7,186 nt of DNA from Bacteroides sp. (GCA_019412865.1 DXOJ01000620.1:1-7186), one strand, 5' to 3'; positions 1 through 7,186 are shown, counted from the first letter of the stretch. Numbers and translations are program-made. Notes: generated from the sequence alone by a model not told the origin.

Positions 1-2896
1 CTTCTATAAAGCGGGAATATACATCATTTACAATATATCCATCCTGTGAAGGAACTTTATTTGATGCATTTGTCGGACTCCAACGATCAGCAACTTCAGC
101 CAACATATTTCTACGACCACTTCTAGATTGTGTAGCATATAAACGGGTAGCATTATATATGTCATTTCCATAATTGAACTGGAACATGAAACTGAAGTCT
201 ATACCTTTATAATTAAATGTATTTGTAATACCACCATACCATTTGGGCATAGCATTACCAATAACAGTACGGTCATTAGTAGTAATAATGCCGTCGCCAT
301 CCTGATCTTTATATTTCACAACACCTGGCTTAACAGTACCATATCGTGCATTATTCGTGATTCCTTCTTTTAGAATCAACTGATTGTCAGGAGTTGTATA
401 AAAATCAGAACTTTGATAAATACCGTCAAATTCATATCCGTAAATAAGACCAAGTGACTGTCCGACTGTGGCAATATAGTCATATGCAGTAAAGTTACTG
501 TCGAATCCAGAACGTGCATACATCGACTCTACTCCTGAAGCTAAGCCCTTCAACGTATTTTTGATAAATGAAATGTTGAAGTTGGTCTGCCAAGTAAAGT
601 TACGTGTCTGAATATTAGTAGAGTTAAAACTTAGCTCAATTCCTTTATTCTGAATTTTACCAATATTCTGCATTTGTGAATCGAATCCAGTAACATGTGC
701 TAATGACTGTGCTAATAATAGATCTTTTGTATCTTTGATAAAGAAATCAGCTGTAACATTTAATCTGTTGTCAAAGAATCCTAAATCGACTCCTAAGTTA
801 ACACTGCTTGCGCCTTCCCATTTTAAATTAGCATTTTTCAATTGTTTGGGAGTTAGGACAGTAACAGTGTTGTTGCCAATCCCATATTTGTTTGCTTCAT
901 ATAAATCCATGGAAAGATAATTGGAAATACGGTCATTTCCTACAATACCCCAACCTAGACGGACTTTAAAATTAGATACCCATTCAACATCTTTCATGAA
1001 AGCTTCTTCCGAAACACGCCATGCGGCTGAAAATGAGGGGAAGAATCCCCACTTATTTTTGTTAGAGAATACAGTTGAACCATCGGCACGTACTGTAGCT
1101 GTAAATAAATACCGATTATCATAGTTGTAGTTTCCACGTGCAAAGAATGATAGAAGCGTTTTTTCGCTGTAACTACTTTCAACTCTACTCGGAGTAGCTC
1201 CCAGTCCCAGATAGTCATTGCCTAAATTATCAAAAGGGAAATCCATTGCTTCACCTAGTAAATATTCTGTGCTTTTAAAAGAAACTTCATGACCTAACAT
1301 AATGTCATAGTTGTGCTTTTTCACCTTCTGTTTCCAAGTAAGGTTGTTGGAGTTTGTCCATCGTACGTCACGTCCCATTTGGGTGCGTCCATAAGGTTTT
1401 TGACCGTTACGGTATGCTTCTTTTGAACCATCTTTGTAGAATATATCTGTACGATTGTTGGTTGTATTGTAGGTCCCTGCGGTCTTGAATGTCAGTCCTT
1501 TAATAATTTGCCATGTTGCCGAAGCATTTCCGGACCACATTTCTGCACGTTTGTTATTTGTTACTGACTCGGTTTGCTTAACCGGGTTCACTTGAGCTAA
1601 ACTTTCACCAGATTCGAGCATTTCAGGGTCAATGGCTGAAGCAAGGAGTTCTTCATCTGTCAGTTTTAGTCCACCGGTGGGACGGGCACTTAAAATTTGT
1701 GCAAGCATATTGAAGCGTCCAGAATCACCGGATGTACCTACACCTTCACGGTTTGTTAATGCATAGTTGACAGTAAAATTAAAAGAAAGACTTTTACTTA
1801 ATTTCTGATCAAGACGGAATTTACCTGTTGTTTTATTAAAACCACTATTTTTGAAAATACCATTTTCAATATAGCGTGAGAATGATGCATTATATTTAGT
1901 ATCTTCCGTACCTCCCATGATTGATAAACTATGATCTTGTGACCACGTTGGATTGAATGTTTCATCTTGCCAGTTTACACCGCTTACACCAATATAGTCA
2001 TCCAGAGATTGATAACGATAAGGGTTTCCATCATCATCATTTCCTGTTTTAAAGTAACTGTCTGAGTATTTAGAGTTTACTTCTCCTTGTAATTTAACGA
2101 ATTCATATGGAGACAGGACATCTAATTTCTTTGATATTTTACGATAACTAGCTGAACCATTATAGTTAATAATAGGTTTCCCTATTTTTCCAGATTTAGT
2201 GCTAATCAATACGACTCCATTTGCTGCACGTGCACCATAAATAGCTGAAGAAGATGCATCTTTCAGAATCTCAATAGATTCAATGTCAGAATTAGACAGA
2301 TAGTCAATGTCATCTACTTCAAAACCATCGACAATATAAAGTGGAGAGGAATCTCCCGTCAGAGTTCCGACACCACGGATATTAATACTGAAACCTGCAC
2401 CTGGAGTACCATCTGTTGATGTGATTTGCACACCTGCGATTTGTCCTCCTAATGCGCCTGCCACTGAACTGGTTTTAAATCCTTCTACATCTTTGGCTGC
2501 TATAGAAGCTACGGAACCAGTTAAGTCACTGCGTTTCATTGTGCCATAGCCAACTACAACTACTTCATCTAGAGTTTGGTTGTCAGGAACCATTTTAATG
2601 TTGACGGTAGGTTGACCGGTAAATTTAATTTCCTGTGTTTTGTATCCAATATATGAGAATGTAATAACAGCACCTTTATTGGCTTTAATTGTATAATTAC
2701 CATCAAAATCAGTTATACTTCCTGTTGAAGTTCCTTTTACTTGTACAGTAGCTCCGATGAGAGGAGTATCTGTTTCGTCTACAATAACACCTTTTAAAGT
2801 GGTATTCTGCGCATATAGGTTGATCGTTAGGGTCAGTGTCAAGAGGGTGAACCACCCTCTTACGCTAATTGATTTTATAAAATTTATATTGTACAT
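1..2896 (-). CDS. SusC-like TonB-dependent outer-membrane receptor (partial, C-terminus beyond window)
   Basis: This is an outer-membrane transporter of the SusC family, which imports oligosaccharides using TonB energy with a SusD lid lipoprotein. I read the frame by hand from the ATG at 2896-2894; it stays open for 965 codons to the left edge. Residues 1-29 look like a signal peptide, with likely cleavage after LYA before QNTTLKG. Residues about 33-108 are a carboxypeptidase-D-regulatory-like domain (LKGVIVDETDTPLIGATV, then DFDGNYTI). The SusC signature DEVVVVGYGT is at 110-119. The plug follows to about 235, with NIRGVGTL, PLYIVDGFEVDDIDYL, and ILKDASSSAIYGARAANG. The rest is beta-barrel, including WGFFPSFSAAWRVSEE at 616-631 and the family's late motif DQDGDGIITTND at 864-875. 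Family members are usually about 1000-1050 residues, so only the last strands are probably missing. No STN domain is seen. The start is firm: no ATG, GTG or TTG lies between the in-frame tandem stops ending the preceding gene and this ATG. Its substrate is inferred only from the neighbouring lyase. Confidence 0.96.
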   Translation of the reverse strand, partial: MYNINFIKSISVRGWFTLLTLTLTINLYAQNTTLKGVIVDETDTPLIGATVQVKGTSTGSITDFDGNYTIKANKGAVITFSYIGYKTQEIKFTGQPTVNIKMVPDNQTLDEVVVVGYGTMKRSDLTGSVASIAAKDVEGFKTSSVAGALGGQIAGVQITSTDGTPGAGFSINIRGVGTLTGDSSPLYIVDGFEVDDIDYLSNSDIESIEILKDASSSAIYGARAANGVVLISTKSGKIGKPIINYNGSASYRKISKKLDVLSPYEFVKLQGEVNSKYSDSYFKTGNDDDGNPYRYQSLDDYIGVSGVNWQDETFNPTWSQDHSLSIMGGTEDTKYNASFSRYIENGIFKNSGFNKTTGKFRLDQKLSKSLSFNFTVNYALTNREGVGTSGDSGRFNMLAQILSARPTGGLKLTDEELLASAIDPEMLESGESLAQVNPVKQTESVTNNKRAEMWSGNASATWQIIKGLTFKTAGTYNTTNNRTDIFYKDGSKEAYRNGQKPYGRTQMGRDVRWTNSNNLTWKQKVKKHNYDIMLGHEVSFKSTEYLLGEAMDFPFDNLGNDYLGLGATPSRVESSYSEKTLLSFFARGNYNYDNRYLFTATVRADGSTVFSNKNKWGFFPSFSAAWRVSEEAFMKDVEWVSNFKVRLGWGIVGNDRISNYLSMDLYEANKYGIGNNTVTVLTPKQLKNANLKWEGASSVNLGVDLGFFDNRLNVTADFFIKDTKDLLLAQSLAHVTGFDSQMQNIGKIQNKGIELSFNSTNIQTRNFTWQTNFNISFIKNTLKGLASGVESMYARSGFDSNFTAYDYIATVGQSLGLIYGYEFDGIYQSSDFYTTPDNQLILKEGITNNARYGTVKPGVVKYKDQDGDGIITTNDRTVIGNAMPKWYGGITNTFNYKGIDFSFMFQFNYGNDIYNATRLYATQSRSGRRNMLAEVADRWSPTNASNKVPSQDGYIVNDVYSRFIE

Positions 2897-2920
2897 AACG
2901 AGTATTTTTGTATGTATTTA
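2897..2920 (-). other. 24-base intergenic junction, glycan-binding lipoprotein to susC-like gene
   Basis: This short AT-rich spacer separates the lipoprotein stop from the SusC-like start. The lipoprotein ends in two consecutive in-frame stops, TAA TAA, the second at 2920-2918 inside this spacer. Both genes lie in the same frame, so the tandem stop is what separates the two polypeptides. There is no purine-rich Shine-Dalgarno sequence before the ATG, as is usual in Bacteroidota, where AT-rich unstructured leaders are typical. No inverted repeat or terminator is visible, which supports co-transcription. Confidence 0.7.
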
Positions 2921-5101
2921 TTAGAATTTAGTATCAAACCAGATAAACATAGGAGAAACACGTGCTCCACTAGCAGCTCCTTGAGGATCTTCTCCTTTGA
3001 CGCTGTAAGTCATTTGACCAATCATTGCTCCATTAGCATTGCCATCTTTTGTGCGCCACATATTAGGATTAATATGTACCTTGAAGTCGGTTTGATCTAT
3101 GTATCCTAGAGGTTTACTCAAATCTGTTATATTCTCGAAATATGAGACTGGCTGTCTGGATACACCTGCAGATATGCTATATGAACTCCATAAGGTAGAT
3201 AAGAAATTGTCAACACCTTGTTCTAATTGACCACTTATATGTGAATCGGGACCTGCTATGTTATAGTAGAAGAAATCACGTCTATAGTCTAATCTGAATG
3301 TTGATTTGTCTACACCGGTTCCTAAATTTGGAGCTTCAGATATACCACCTTTCATCGGATTAACTTGGAAGACAAATGGAGTATATTCCAGTTGTACATT
3401 ATTATCTGATACAATAGAGAAATGGAAGAATACTGGTTGACTCACAGAAACTGCAGTTTTTCCCTCTCCAGCTGTAGCTGTAACCATAACCATACCACAT
3501 TGTCCGGCTTTTAAACCTGTGATAGTGATTTGTCCGGTAGTGACATCAATAGTAGCATTTGTATTTTTGGGGTTATGTTTCAATTCAACCTCCCATTTCA
3601 ATGATTCCAATCCACCTGGCGCATCTGTTGAAATTGGCGTAGGTTTGACTGTGTTGAGTTTAGCACCAGCTGCAATTCTAAATTGATCAGCGTAGTTCTC
3701 TATTGGCTGTAAGTTTAGATTGTTTCCATAACGGAAGAAGGTGAAATAATTCGGATTTTCTATAATCTTCAATGTAAATGTCGCAGTTTCTGAACCTTTG
3801 GTATTTGTTGCCATCACTTGAATAGTATACTGTCCGACAGGAATAGTATTACCTTTCTTAATAGTGATGTTGCCATCCAGATCAAGATTTAATTGTCCTT
3901 GAAGTTCAGTTGCGAGGTCTACGAACTCATATTTCACTTCATCACCTTTAAAGTTGTCATTCTTCTGAATATCAATTTCTACAGCTTGGACTTCTTCTAC
4001 ATTAGTATATCCGAAATTGGCTATCGGCTCTATAAATTCAACTGCATTTAATGTGAATACATTTTCAAATACAACCCCTTCTGTCGAGAATTCGTTTATA
4101 ACTTTGACACTGATTTCGTATTTTTCTCCATCTTTGAAACCATGATGTGCAGCCACAGACAATACTCCAGTTGTTGGATCTATAGTAATTTTGTCTGTAC
4201 TTGGGCTTATTGAACCGATGCTGTAAGCCAACCCTTCTGTAGAACCCTTCAGCACTGGTGAGTTGCTTTGGAAAGTTGTTTCCGGACTAAGTTCTCCCTC
4301 TTCTTCTATTTTACCTTCATTGGGAGTATATGTTAGAGACAGAGGTCTGGAAGTGACATTAATTTCCAATGCATTTTCAAAAATACCCATTTCAGGATCT
4401 TCTCCAGTCGCTGCAGTTGTTAACTTAAATGATAAGATGTATTTACCAGGTTGGATATTCTGCTTACCTTTGATTATTGATATTTCACCGGTTTCCGAAA
4501 CTGTAAAATAAGTGTCTGTGTCTTCTATTATAGTTTCATTCCATACAACGGAAGCAATTGTGTAGTTGGTAATGGAAATATGATTACCTTCCGTTGTTAT
4601 TTGTGAGGTCGGTAATTCTTGACTGCTTTCTGTATCAATAATATCTGCATATTCTACCTGAAGTTTTTCAGGAATGGCTTTGATACCATCTGGTACAGGT
4701 TTCATCATGTTGATTTCTACAATATCTGCATATTCGTATCTGTTACCATTAGAATAGCAAGAGATAGATAACTTGTACAAGCCTACTGGAGTATTGCCTG
4801 TGCTATTTAACGTGATTTTTCCTGTTTCTGAATCAATGGTAAAGATATTGTCAGAAAAGGCTTCTCCATCGAGTGTTATTTTGGTAATAGTAAAATCGTA
4901 TGGAGTACTACCTTTGTAAGTCGGACTACTGATAACTCCTGTCATGGAAGGTCCGATATCAGTCATACCTGTGTAGTAAATAGTAAACTTCGTGGAGTCA
5001 GTGGTTTCCGTATCAGTACAAGAACTATTGACTACTGTCAATATGATTACTATGAGTGTTCCTAGTAATCTTGAAGTAATGTTTAGTAATTTAGATCTCA
5101 T
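2921..5101 (-). CDS. Surface glycan-binding lipoprotein (SGBP) with five Ig-like repeats and an aromatic C-terminal domain
   Basis: This complete 726-residue protein probably sits on the cell surface and binds the polysaccharide cut by the upstream lyase. It has no visible catalytic motif. The N-terminus is a lipoprotein signal: MRSKLL, a hydrophobic stretch at 12-24, then VVNSSC with the lipidated cysteine at 28. Acidic residues at 30, 32 and 35 weakly fit the Bacteroidetes surface-export signal. Five Ig/cadherin-like repeats follow at about 38-134, 138-250, 254-356, 359-448 and 450-565. Four carry a D/E-x-TG-x-I/L signature: FTIDSETGKITL at 87, FTVSETGEISI at 199, ITIDPTTGVLSV at 305 and ATIDVTTGQITI at 516. 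The fourth has the variant LNLDLDGNITI at 404. The last resembles a bacterial Ig group 2 fold. Residues 566-726 differ in character, are rich in Tyr, Phe and Trp, and end in FIWFDTKF. The start is supported by an in-frame TAA two codons upstream. Placement between the lyase and SusC-like genes is the main functional evidence; BT4661 of B. thetaiotaomicron is the likely counterpart, recalled rather than aligned. Confidence 0.85.
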   Translation of the reverse strand: MRSKLLNITSRLLGTLIVIILTVVNSSCTDTETTDSTKFTIYYTGMTDIGPSMTGVISSPTYKGSTPYDFTITKITLDGEAFSDNIFTIDSETGKITLNSTGNTPVGLYKLSISCYSNGNRYEYADIVEINMMKPVPDGIKAIPEKLQVEYADIIDTESSQELPTSQITTEGNHISITNYTIASVVWNETIIEDTDTYFTVSETGEISIIKGKQNIQPGKYILSFKLTTAATGEDPEMGIFENALEINVTSRPLSLTYTPNEGKIEEEGELSPETTFQSNSPVLKGSTEGLAYSIGSISPSTDKITIDPTTGVLSVAAHHGFKDGEKYEISVKVINEFSTEGVVFENVFTLNAVEFIEPIANFGYTNVEEVQAVEIDIQKNDNFKGDEVKYEFVDLATELQGQLNLDLDGNITIKKGNTIPVGQYTIQVMATNTKGSETATFTLKIIENPNYFTFFRYGNNLNLQPIENYADQFRIAAGAKLNTVKPTPISTDAPGGLESLKWEVELKHNPKNTNATIDVTTGQITITGLKAGQCGMVMVTATAGEGKTAVSVSQPVFFHFSIVSDNNVQLEYTPFVFQVNPMKGGISEAPNLGTGVDKSTFRLDYRRDFFYYNIAGPDSHISGQLEQGVDNFLSTLWSSYSISAGVSRQPVSYFENITDLSKPLGYIDQTDFKVHINPNMWRTKDGNANGAMIGQMTYSVKGEDPQGAASGARVSPMFIWFDTKF
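3407..4990 (-). repeat. Protein-level tandem array of five Ig-like domains
   Basis: Residues 38-565 of the lipoprotein form five units whose strand-turn-strand signatures start at residues 87, 199, 305, 404 and 516. The spacings are 112, 106, 99 and 112 residues, about one Ig-like domain each. A second recurring element follows each signature in the first four units: VGLYKLSI, PGKYILSF, DGEKYEISV and VGQYTIQV. The last unit has a KAGQCGMVMVTATA version. The units are diverged, and I saw no obvious repetition in the DNA, so this is an old duplication rather than an unstable repeat tract. The likely role is a spacer lifting the C-terminal domain from the membrane, or several glycan contacts. 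Confidence 0.75.
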
Positions 5102-5119
5102 ATTTTAAGAGTTATTAGT
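5102..5119 (-). other. 18-base intergenic junction, lyase to glycan-binding lipoprotein
   Basis: This spacer lies between the lyase stop TAA at 5122-5120 and the lipoprotein ATG at 5101-5099. It reads ACTAATAACTCTTAAAAT on the coding strand, with an in-frame TAA at 5107-5105. It has no Shine-Dalgarno sequence, hairpin or room for a promoter, so the two genes are almost certainly on one transcript. Confidence 0.7.
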
Positions 5120-7186
5120 TTATAAGGTATATGATAATGGGTATATAGTTCCTCCTACGTTTACTTCTATAGATACGCTATTTTCACTATATCCGTTATC
5201 TGTGAAATGAGCAGATATGTTATTTATATCAGTACTTTTTTTAACTGGTATGATAACTGTGATATAACGTGCTGTTTCATTAGGTTCTTTATTCATATCT
5301 ATAGTATATGATTGCCGGTCATTATAGTTACCATCAACAAGATATGCTATGCGTCCTGTAAAAGGTGAACAGGTTATCTCCTTATTGGCAAAAGTGCGTA
5401 CAATGATATTATTGTCATTGCTAAATGCTGTATGAACACCGTTTTCTTCTTTGTCCATAACTACTTCCGTACTACTACCTTCGCAAAGATTAAAGCTTAG
5501 ATTTACAGTACCTTCAGCACTTCCAATACCTTCGTCTACCAGTACGAAAAATTCTTTATTTACATAAAATACAGCACGACGGTGTTTTAAGTTGTCATAT
5601 CCTTGATTCTCAAATACAACAAGTTCTGTTGCACCTTCTTCAGATTTTAAAAGTTTGCCCTCGGCCTTTTTTATGTTTTGCTTCCCTAATGATAATGTAT
5701 TATGCTTATCAATACCGCGAAACCAATAACGTAGTGTGTTGTCACCACCAGTACTGTAATAGGTACATACTCCTGAATCGGGGAAAAAATTACGCCCATT
5801 GTGATAAAGTTCAAATGTTCCATTATCAGGTTGATTATGGCTGTATGCACTGATAGAATTGGAGGCATCATTACTTTTATTATTACTTAAAATCATGACA
5901 GTAGAGCCATACGTCCAGCCGTTACGTAATACGTAATATCCTGCCTGGTCAAATAATTTCATATCGTTATTAGGCGTATGTCCTTGGGGAGTACCACCGT
6001 TACCTGCTGTTTGCATGTATTTAAGTTCCTCACTGTCAGGGAACATTTCTACATATTGCTTGAAATTTGTATTTTTAAGTACATTACGCGTTCGACTCCA
6101 TGAATCATTAAACATGGGGACTATATTATCAGAGCCTTTGCTAAAATAGTTGGGATAAGTGAAATGCATTACTACTTCAGCTGCTTTGCGAAGCGGTTCT
6201 GTAAAATTACTAGGCAGTTTACTGGAGAGTTGGTTTGCCTCTGCTAATTTCATAGCCTCATAGAAATCTGCTACAATGCCTATATGATAATGAAGAGACA
6301 TTTCTTTATGCCATCCATCACTCATTATCTGATTTTGTACTTCTTCACTGAGTATTTGGTAACCAGTTTCCATCCATTTTTCAGCATTTTTGAATTCCGG
6401 CATTAATGTTCCGGCGGTTGCCAGTGCATTAGCTTGTGATATCAGAATATTACCTCCTGATTCATAAGGATAATCAACAAGAAAGTCTGCTTGCTCTGCA
6501 AACTCTACTAAAAAAGTAGTAAGCCATTCTGGTGTGAAATTAATAGAGTTTTTGAAATATTCCAGTAATTGTACTTGATCATTGATACGGGTTGCTACTT
6601 GCAATTGCCACCAAGACGTTGTGTTTGTACCGCTTTCCGGTTTAGGATTTTGGTTTATCCAATTATTATATACCTCAATCCATGATTGAATGTATTTTTC
6701 ACTTCCGCTAATTCGATAGGCTTTAGCCTGTGGAATAAACCATTGATGGCGATGGAGCTGTTTCTGATACTCATCAGAGGCACCTTCTGGAGAAAATGTC
6801 CAATTAATCGTTCCATCTTTCTTTAAAGAATATGGTTTCAATGTTTCTTGATCTTCGTAGAAATTGTTTACATGAAAGCGATAGTCTTCCAATGCATAAT
6901 CCGCTTTTGCTTGATCTGCTTCCGAGATTGTTACATTAATTAAGGACAAATTGGGATTAGTAACATTGGTTCTTGTTCTGTAGTATTCCAATAAAGCATT
7001 GGCCGCGTAATAATATTCCCCTGTTTCATAGAATTCTTTCACTTTTTCTAATCCGGGATAATTAAGGTTGATAATGTCGAATACGTTGGTATTTACAACA
7101 TCATTGGGCTTAGAATCGGGAAGTAGATCTATATCTACATTTCCTCCGGTTAATAGATCGTCGTCATCGTCTGCGCATCCTGTAAA
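5120..7186 (-). CDS. Heparinase II/III-type polysaccharide lyase, PL12-like surface lipoprotein (partial, signal peptide start beyond window)
   Basis: This lyase cleaves uronic-acid-containing polysaccharides by beta-elimination; heparan sulfate/heparin is the likely substrate. The window holds 688 residues, numbered here from the right edge; only the start of the signal peptide is missing. A GTG at 7042-7040 could be mistaken for the start, but the frame continues upstream through 48 more codons to the edge and includes the lipobox FTGC followed by ADDDDD. The N-terminal part, about residues 35-400, is a helical alpha/alpha toroid with WWQLQVATRIND, GGNILISQANALATAGTLMPEF and DGWHKEMSLHYHIG. 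The C-terminal part, about 415-688, is the Hepar_II/III beta-sandwich with SHNQPDNGTFELYHNGRNFF and RGIDKHNTLSL. By family analogy, the catalytic candidates are Asn246 (charge neutralisation), Tyr300 in the HYH motif, and His450 in SHNQPDN; His495 is another conserved-looking position. All are intact. As first visible gene of the operon, it probably generates oligosaccharides at the surface for the SusC-like importer. BT4662 of B. thetaiotaomicron is the likely counterpart by recalled gene order. Other PL12-like specificities remain possible. Confidence 0.92.
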   Translation of the reverse strand, partial: FTGCADDDDDLLTGGNVDIDLLPDSKPNDVVNTNVFDIINLNYPGLEKVKEFYETGEYYYAANALLEYYRTRTNVTNPNLSLINVTISEADQAKADYALEDYRFHVNNFYEDQETLKPYSLKKDGTINWTFSPEGASDEYQKQLHRHQWFIPQAKAYRISGSEKYIQSWIEVYNNWINQNPKPESGTNTTSWWQLQVATRINDQVQLLEYFKNSINFTPEWLTTFLVEFAEQADFLVDYPYESGGNILISQANALATAGTLMPEFKNAEKWMETGYQILSEEVQNQIMSDGWHKEMSLHYHIGIVADFYEAMKLAEANQLSSKLPSNFTEPLRKAAEVVMHFTYPNYFSKGSDNIVPMFNDSWSRTRNVLKNTNFKQYVEMFPDSEELKYMQTAGNGGTPQGHTPNNDMKLFDQAGYYVLRNGWTYGSTVMILSNNKSNDASNSISAYSHNQPDNGTFELYHNGRNFFPDSGVCTYYSTGGDNTLRYWFRGIDKHNTLSLGKQNIKKAEGKLLKSEEGATELVVFENQGYDNLKHRRAVFYVNKEFFVLVDEGIGSAEGTVNLSFNLCEGSSTEVVMDKEENGVHTAFSNDNNIIVRTFANKEITCSPFTGRIAYLVDGNYNDRQSYTIDMNKEPNETARYITVIIPVKKSTDINNISAHFTDNGYSENSVSIEVNVGGTIYPLSYTL
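7157..7186 (-). other. Lipobox and acidic surface-export signal of the lyase
   Basis: The first ten visible codons read FTGCADDDDD. FTGC fits a signal peptidase II lipobox, with the lipidated cysteine encoded at 7177-7175. The five aspartates directly after CA match the acidic lipoprotein export signal that sends Bacteroidetes lipoproteins to the outer face of the outer membrane. The hydrophobic stretch and start codon should lie within about 20 codons beyond the window edge. This places the lyase outside the cell rather than in the periplasm. Confidence 0.8.

Noticed and set aside
735..1124. Two short plus-strand open frames (735-920 and 921-1124) and a minus-strand frame at 994-1218
   Set aside because: They lie inside the SusC-like coding region in other frames and show no recognisable domain; they are shadows of that gene.
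1..2896. Possible pseudogene, since the SusC-like gene is not obvious as a closed open frame in the window
   Set aside because: Hand translation from the ATG at 2896 is open for 965 codons with all family motifs in one frame; the gene simply runs past the left edge.
2903..2910. TATTTTTG, a match to the Bacteroides -7 promoter element TAnnTTTG
   Set aside because: It is on the plus strand, pointing against the only genes present, and leads into the antisense side of the lipoprotein gene. One eight-base match in AT-rich DNA is expected by chance.
2912..3109. Short plus-strand open frame over the 3' end of the lipoprotein gene
   Set aside because: It is antisense to a well-supported coding region and has no recognisable domain.
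4263..4511. Plus-strand open frame of 82 codons
   Set aside because: It is antisense to the Ig-like repeats of the lipoprotein; its length is unremarkable and the opposite strand explains the sequence fully.
2897..5119. Possible transcription terminators or internal promoters at the gene junctions
   Set aside because: The two spacers are only 24 and 18 bases long, with no inverted repeat followed by a T-run and no paired promoter elements on the coding strand.
5629..5871. Overlapping short open frames on both strands inside the lyase gene
   Set aside because: They cover the conserved SHNQPDNGTFEL region of the lyase, which is clearly the real frame.

Overview
The window is almost wholly coding and reads as one operon on the minus strand, transcribed from right to left. 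The organism looks like a Bacteroides or a close Bacteroidota relative. The evidence is AT-rich sequence, a SusC-family TonB-dependent receptor with the class's N-terminal carboxypeptidase-D-like domain, lipoproteins with an acidic stretch after the lipobox cysteine, and AT-rich initiation regions with no Shine-Dalgarno sequence.

Layout in transcription order: (1) 7186 to 5120, a heparinase II/III-type polysaccharide lyase, most like family PL12. It is cut by the right window edge just before its lipobox (FTGC followed by ADDDDD), so nearly the whole mature protein is present. (2) 5101 to 2921, a complete 726-residue lipoprotein of five tandem Ig-like repeats and an aromatic-rich C-terminal domain, best read as a surface glycan-binding protein (SGBP). 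(3) 2896 to 1, a SusC-like outer-membrane transporter, complete at its N-terminus and cut by the left window edge after 965 codons. The genes are separated by only 18 and 24 bases, with no visible terminator or promoter between them.

Together they form the outer-surface part of a polysaccharide utilization locus (PUL). The lyase cuts a uronate-containing polysaccharide at the cell surface, the repeat lipoprotein holds the glycan, and the SusC channel imports the oligosaccharides with a SusD partner expected just beyond position 1. From memory, the order PL12 lyase, SGBP, SusC matches the heparin/heparan sulfate PUL of B. thetaiotaomicron (BT4662, BT4661, BT4660, with SusD BT4659 next). Heparin/heparan sulfate is therefore the leading substrate hypothesis. 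This rests on recalled gene order and family motifs, not on an alignment.

No RNA gene, mobile element, CRISPR array, DNA-level repeat or gene-free stretch above 24 bases was found. I see no new type of system. The least characterised part is the glycan-binding lipoprotein, especially its C-terminal domain.
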